In this document: one piece after another, positions 63,659 to 64,000 of the stretch | Layout: each line of letters begins with the position of its first letter | Position numbering within the stretch: the stretch's first letter is position 1 | Source of the DNA: Arthrobacter sp. 131MFCol6.1 | GTDB taxonomy: Bacteria > Actinomycetota > Actinomycetes > Actinomycetales > Micrococcaceae | Assembly (NCBI RefSeq): GCF_000374925.1 | Contig: NZ_KB895541.1 | Coordinates: 870,122 to 934,121, forward strand | Direction of reading: 5' to 3' | DNA: 64,000 bases | The notes under the pieces: generated by a model | Seen by the model: only the letters and a program-made list of their open reading frames with translations | The model's database searches: none | What the model was told of the DNA's origin: nothing | Position numbers and translations under genes: made by a program

Positions 63659-64000
63659 ATGGAACAAGTGGATACCGGTCCCTCACGCGCGCCCCTGTTC
63701 AGCGGCGGACTCGACGCCCGCACCCGGGCCGCGGCCGTTGAGGTTGACGGCGCCCGGATCGCATACTGGGTCTACGAACCCGCCGAGGTCACCGCCGAGA
63801 CGCGCACCATCCTGGTGGTGCACGGGTTCCGCGGCGACCACCACGGCCTGCTCCGGGTAGCCGACCAGCTGACGGACATGCGCCTGATCATGCCGGACCT
63901 GCCGGGCTTCGGCAGCTCGGCTGCCTTCGCAGGAACAGGGCACAGCGTTGCCGCCTACTGCCAGTTCGTTGAAGGCTTCATGGCCGCGCTGGGGCTGGGC
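63659..64000 (+). CDS. alpha/beta hydrolase (3' end outside window)
   Basis: The first 114 codons of a gene that continues beyond base 64000. The core 'TILVVHGFRGDHHGLLRVAD' carries the oxyanion H-G motif, and 'LIMPDLPGFGSSAAF' is the following strand-loop, as in epoxide hydrolase-like and esterase families. The nucleophile elbow is not yet reached. ATG 63659 starts 12 nt after the reductase stop. TAGGAT lies 8 nt upstream, so it may have its own start as well as being in the reductase operon. Confidence 0.85.
   Translation, partial: MEQVDTGPSRAPLFSGGLDARTRAAAVEVDGARIAYWVYEPAEVTAETRTILVVHGFRGDHHGLLRVADQLTDMRLIMPDLPGFGSSAAFAGTGHSVAAYCQFVEGFMAALGLG

Overview
The window is about 64 kb of chromosome from a high-GC Gram-positive bacterium. 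It most likely comes from the Micrococcaceae (Arthrobacter/Pseudarthrobacter type). The supporting signs are GC-rich coding, frequent GTG/TTG starts, actinobacterial families (DUF3043, DUF3097, a CmtR-type ArsR protein, long-chain UppS), a DasR-like dre operator beside ptsH, and a CIRCE box before hrcA. The family assignment is inferred from gene content, not from a marker comparison. No rRNA, tRNA, IS element, phage gene or CRISPR array was seen.

Layout. 1-1012: start of a GntR regulator, a dre-like palindrome and ptsH (HPr). 1040-4639: cytochrome c oxidase genes ctaC-ctaD-ctaF and the Fe-S carrier erpA. 4809-10971: M20 dipeptidase, DUF3043 membrane protein, pyrD, an FAD dehydrogenase and an alpha/beta hydrolase. 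10978-14668: uppS, recO, and leuA with a leucine-rich leader peptide. 14784-19512: M13 metallopeptidase, a cmtR-like metal sensor with a CDF-type transporter, and an LCP cell-wall ligase. 19645-23474: phoH-ybeY-corC-era, with 4-nt overlaps at two junctions and a 17-nt overlap at corC/era. 23780-29831: mixed accessory genes (flavin reductase, methyltransferase, SDR, acetyltransferases including two broken ones, dinB, a GerMN lipoprotein). 29884-32897: hrcA-dnaJ-rsmE under CIRCE. 33215-39330: DUF3097, DUF4870, hemW, lepA, a MazF/PemK-fold protein and rpsT. 39510-43448: comEA-comEC-holA. 43674-48951: a secreted Thr/Pro-rich protein, a small unknown protein, degV, and leuS with its own short leader peptide. 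49497-57242: a four-gene export cassette. 57376-62694: glpD-glpF-glpK with a divergent SorC-type regulator. 62778-64000: an aldo/keto reductase and the start of an alpha/beta hydrolase.

Three points stand out. (1) leuA and leuS each have a tiny upstream ORF of the form M-R-A-x followed by three or four Leu codons and Ser, each placed 6 nt after a TANNNT box. This suggests one leucine-sensing leader design controls both leucine synthesis and leucine charging. The leuS leader also has a terminator-like hairpin with a U tract. (2) The export cassette encodes two CusA/CzcA-like RND permeases around a very short adaptor-like lipoprotein, plus a secreted protein. In an ungapped alignment the first permease has lost the TM4 Asp and Glu that the second keeps, which suggests an asymmetric pump. 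(3) About a dozen genes have a TANNNT -10 box 6-8 nt before the start codon, so leaderless transcription looks common here.
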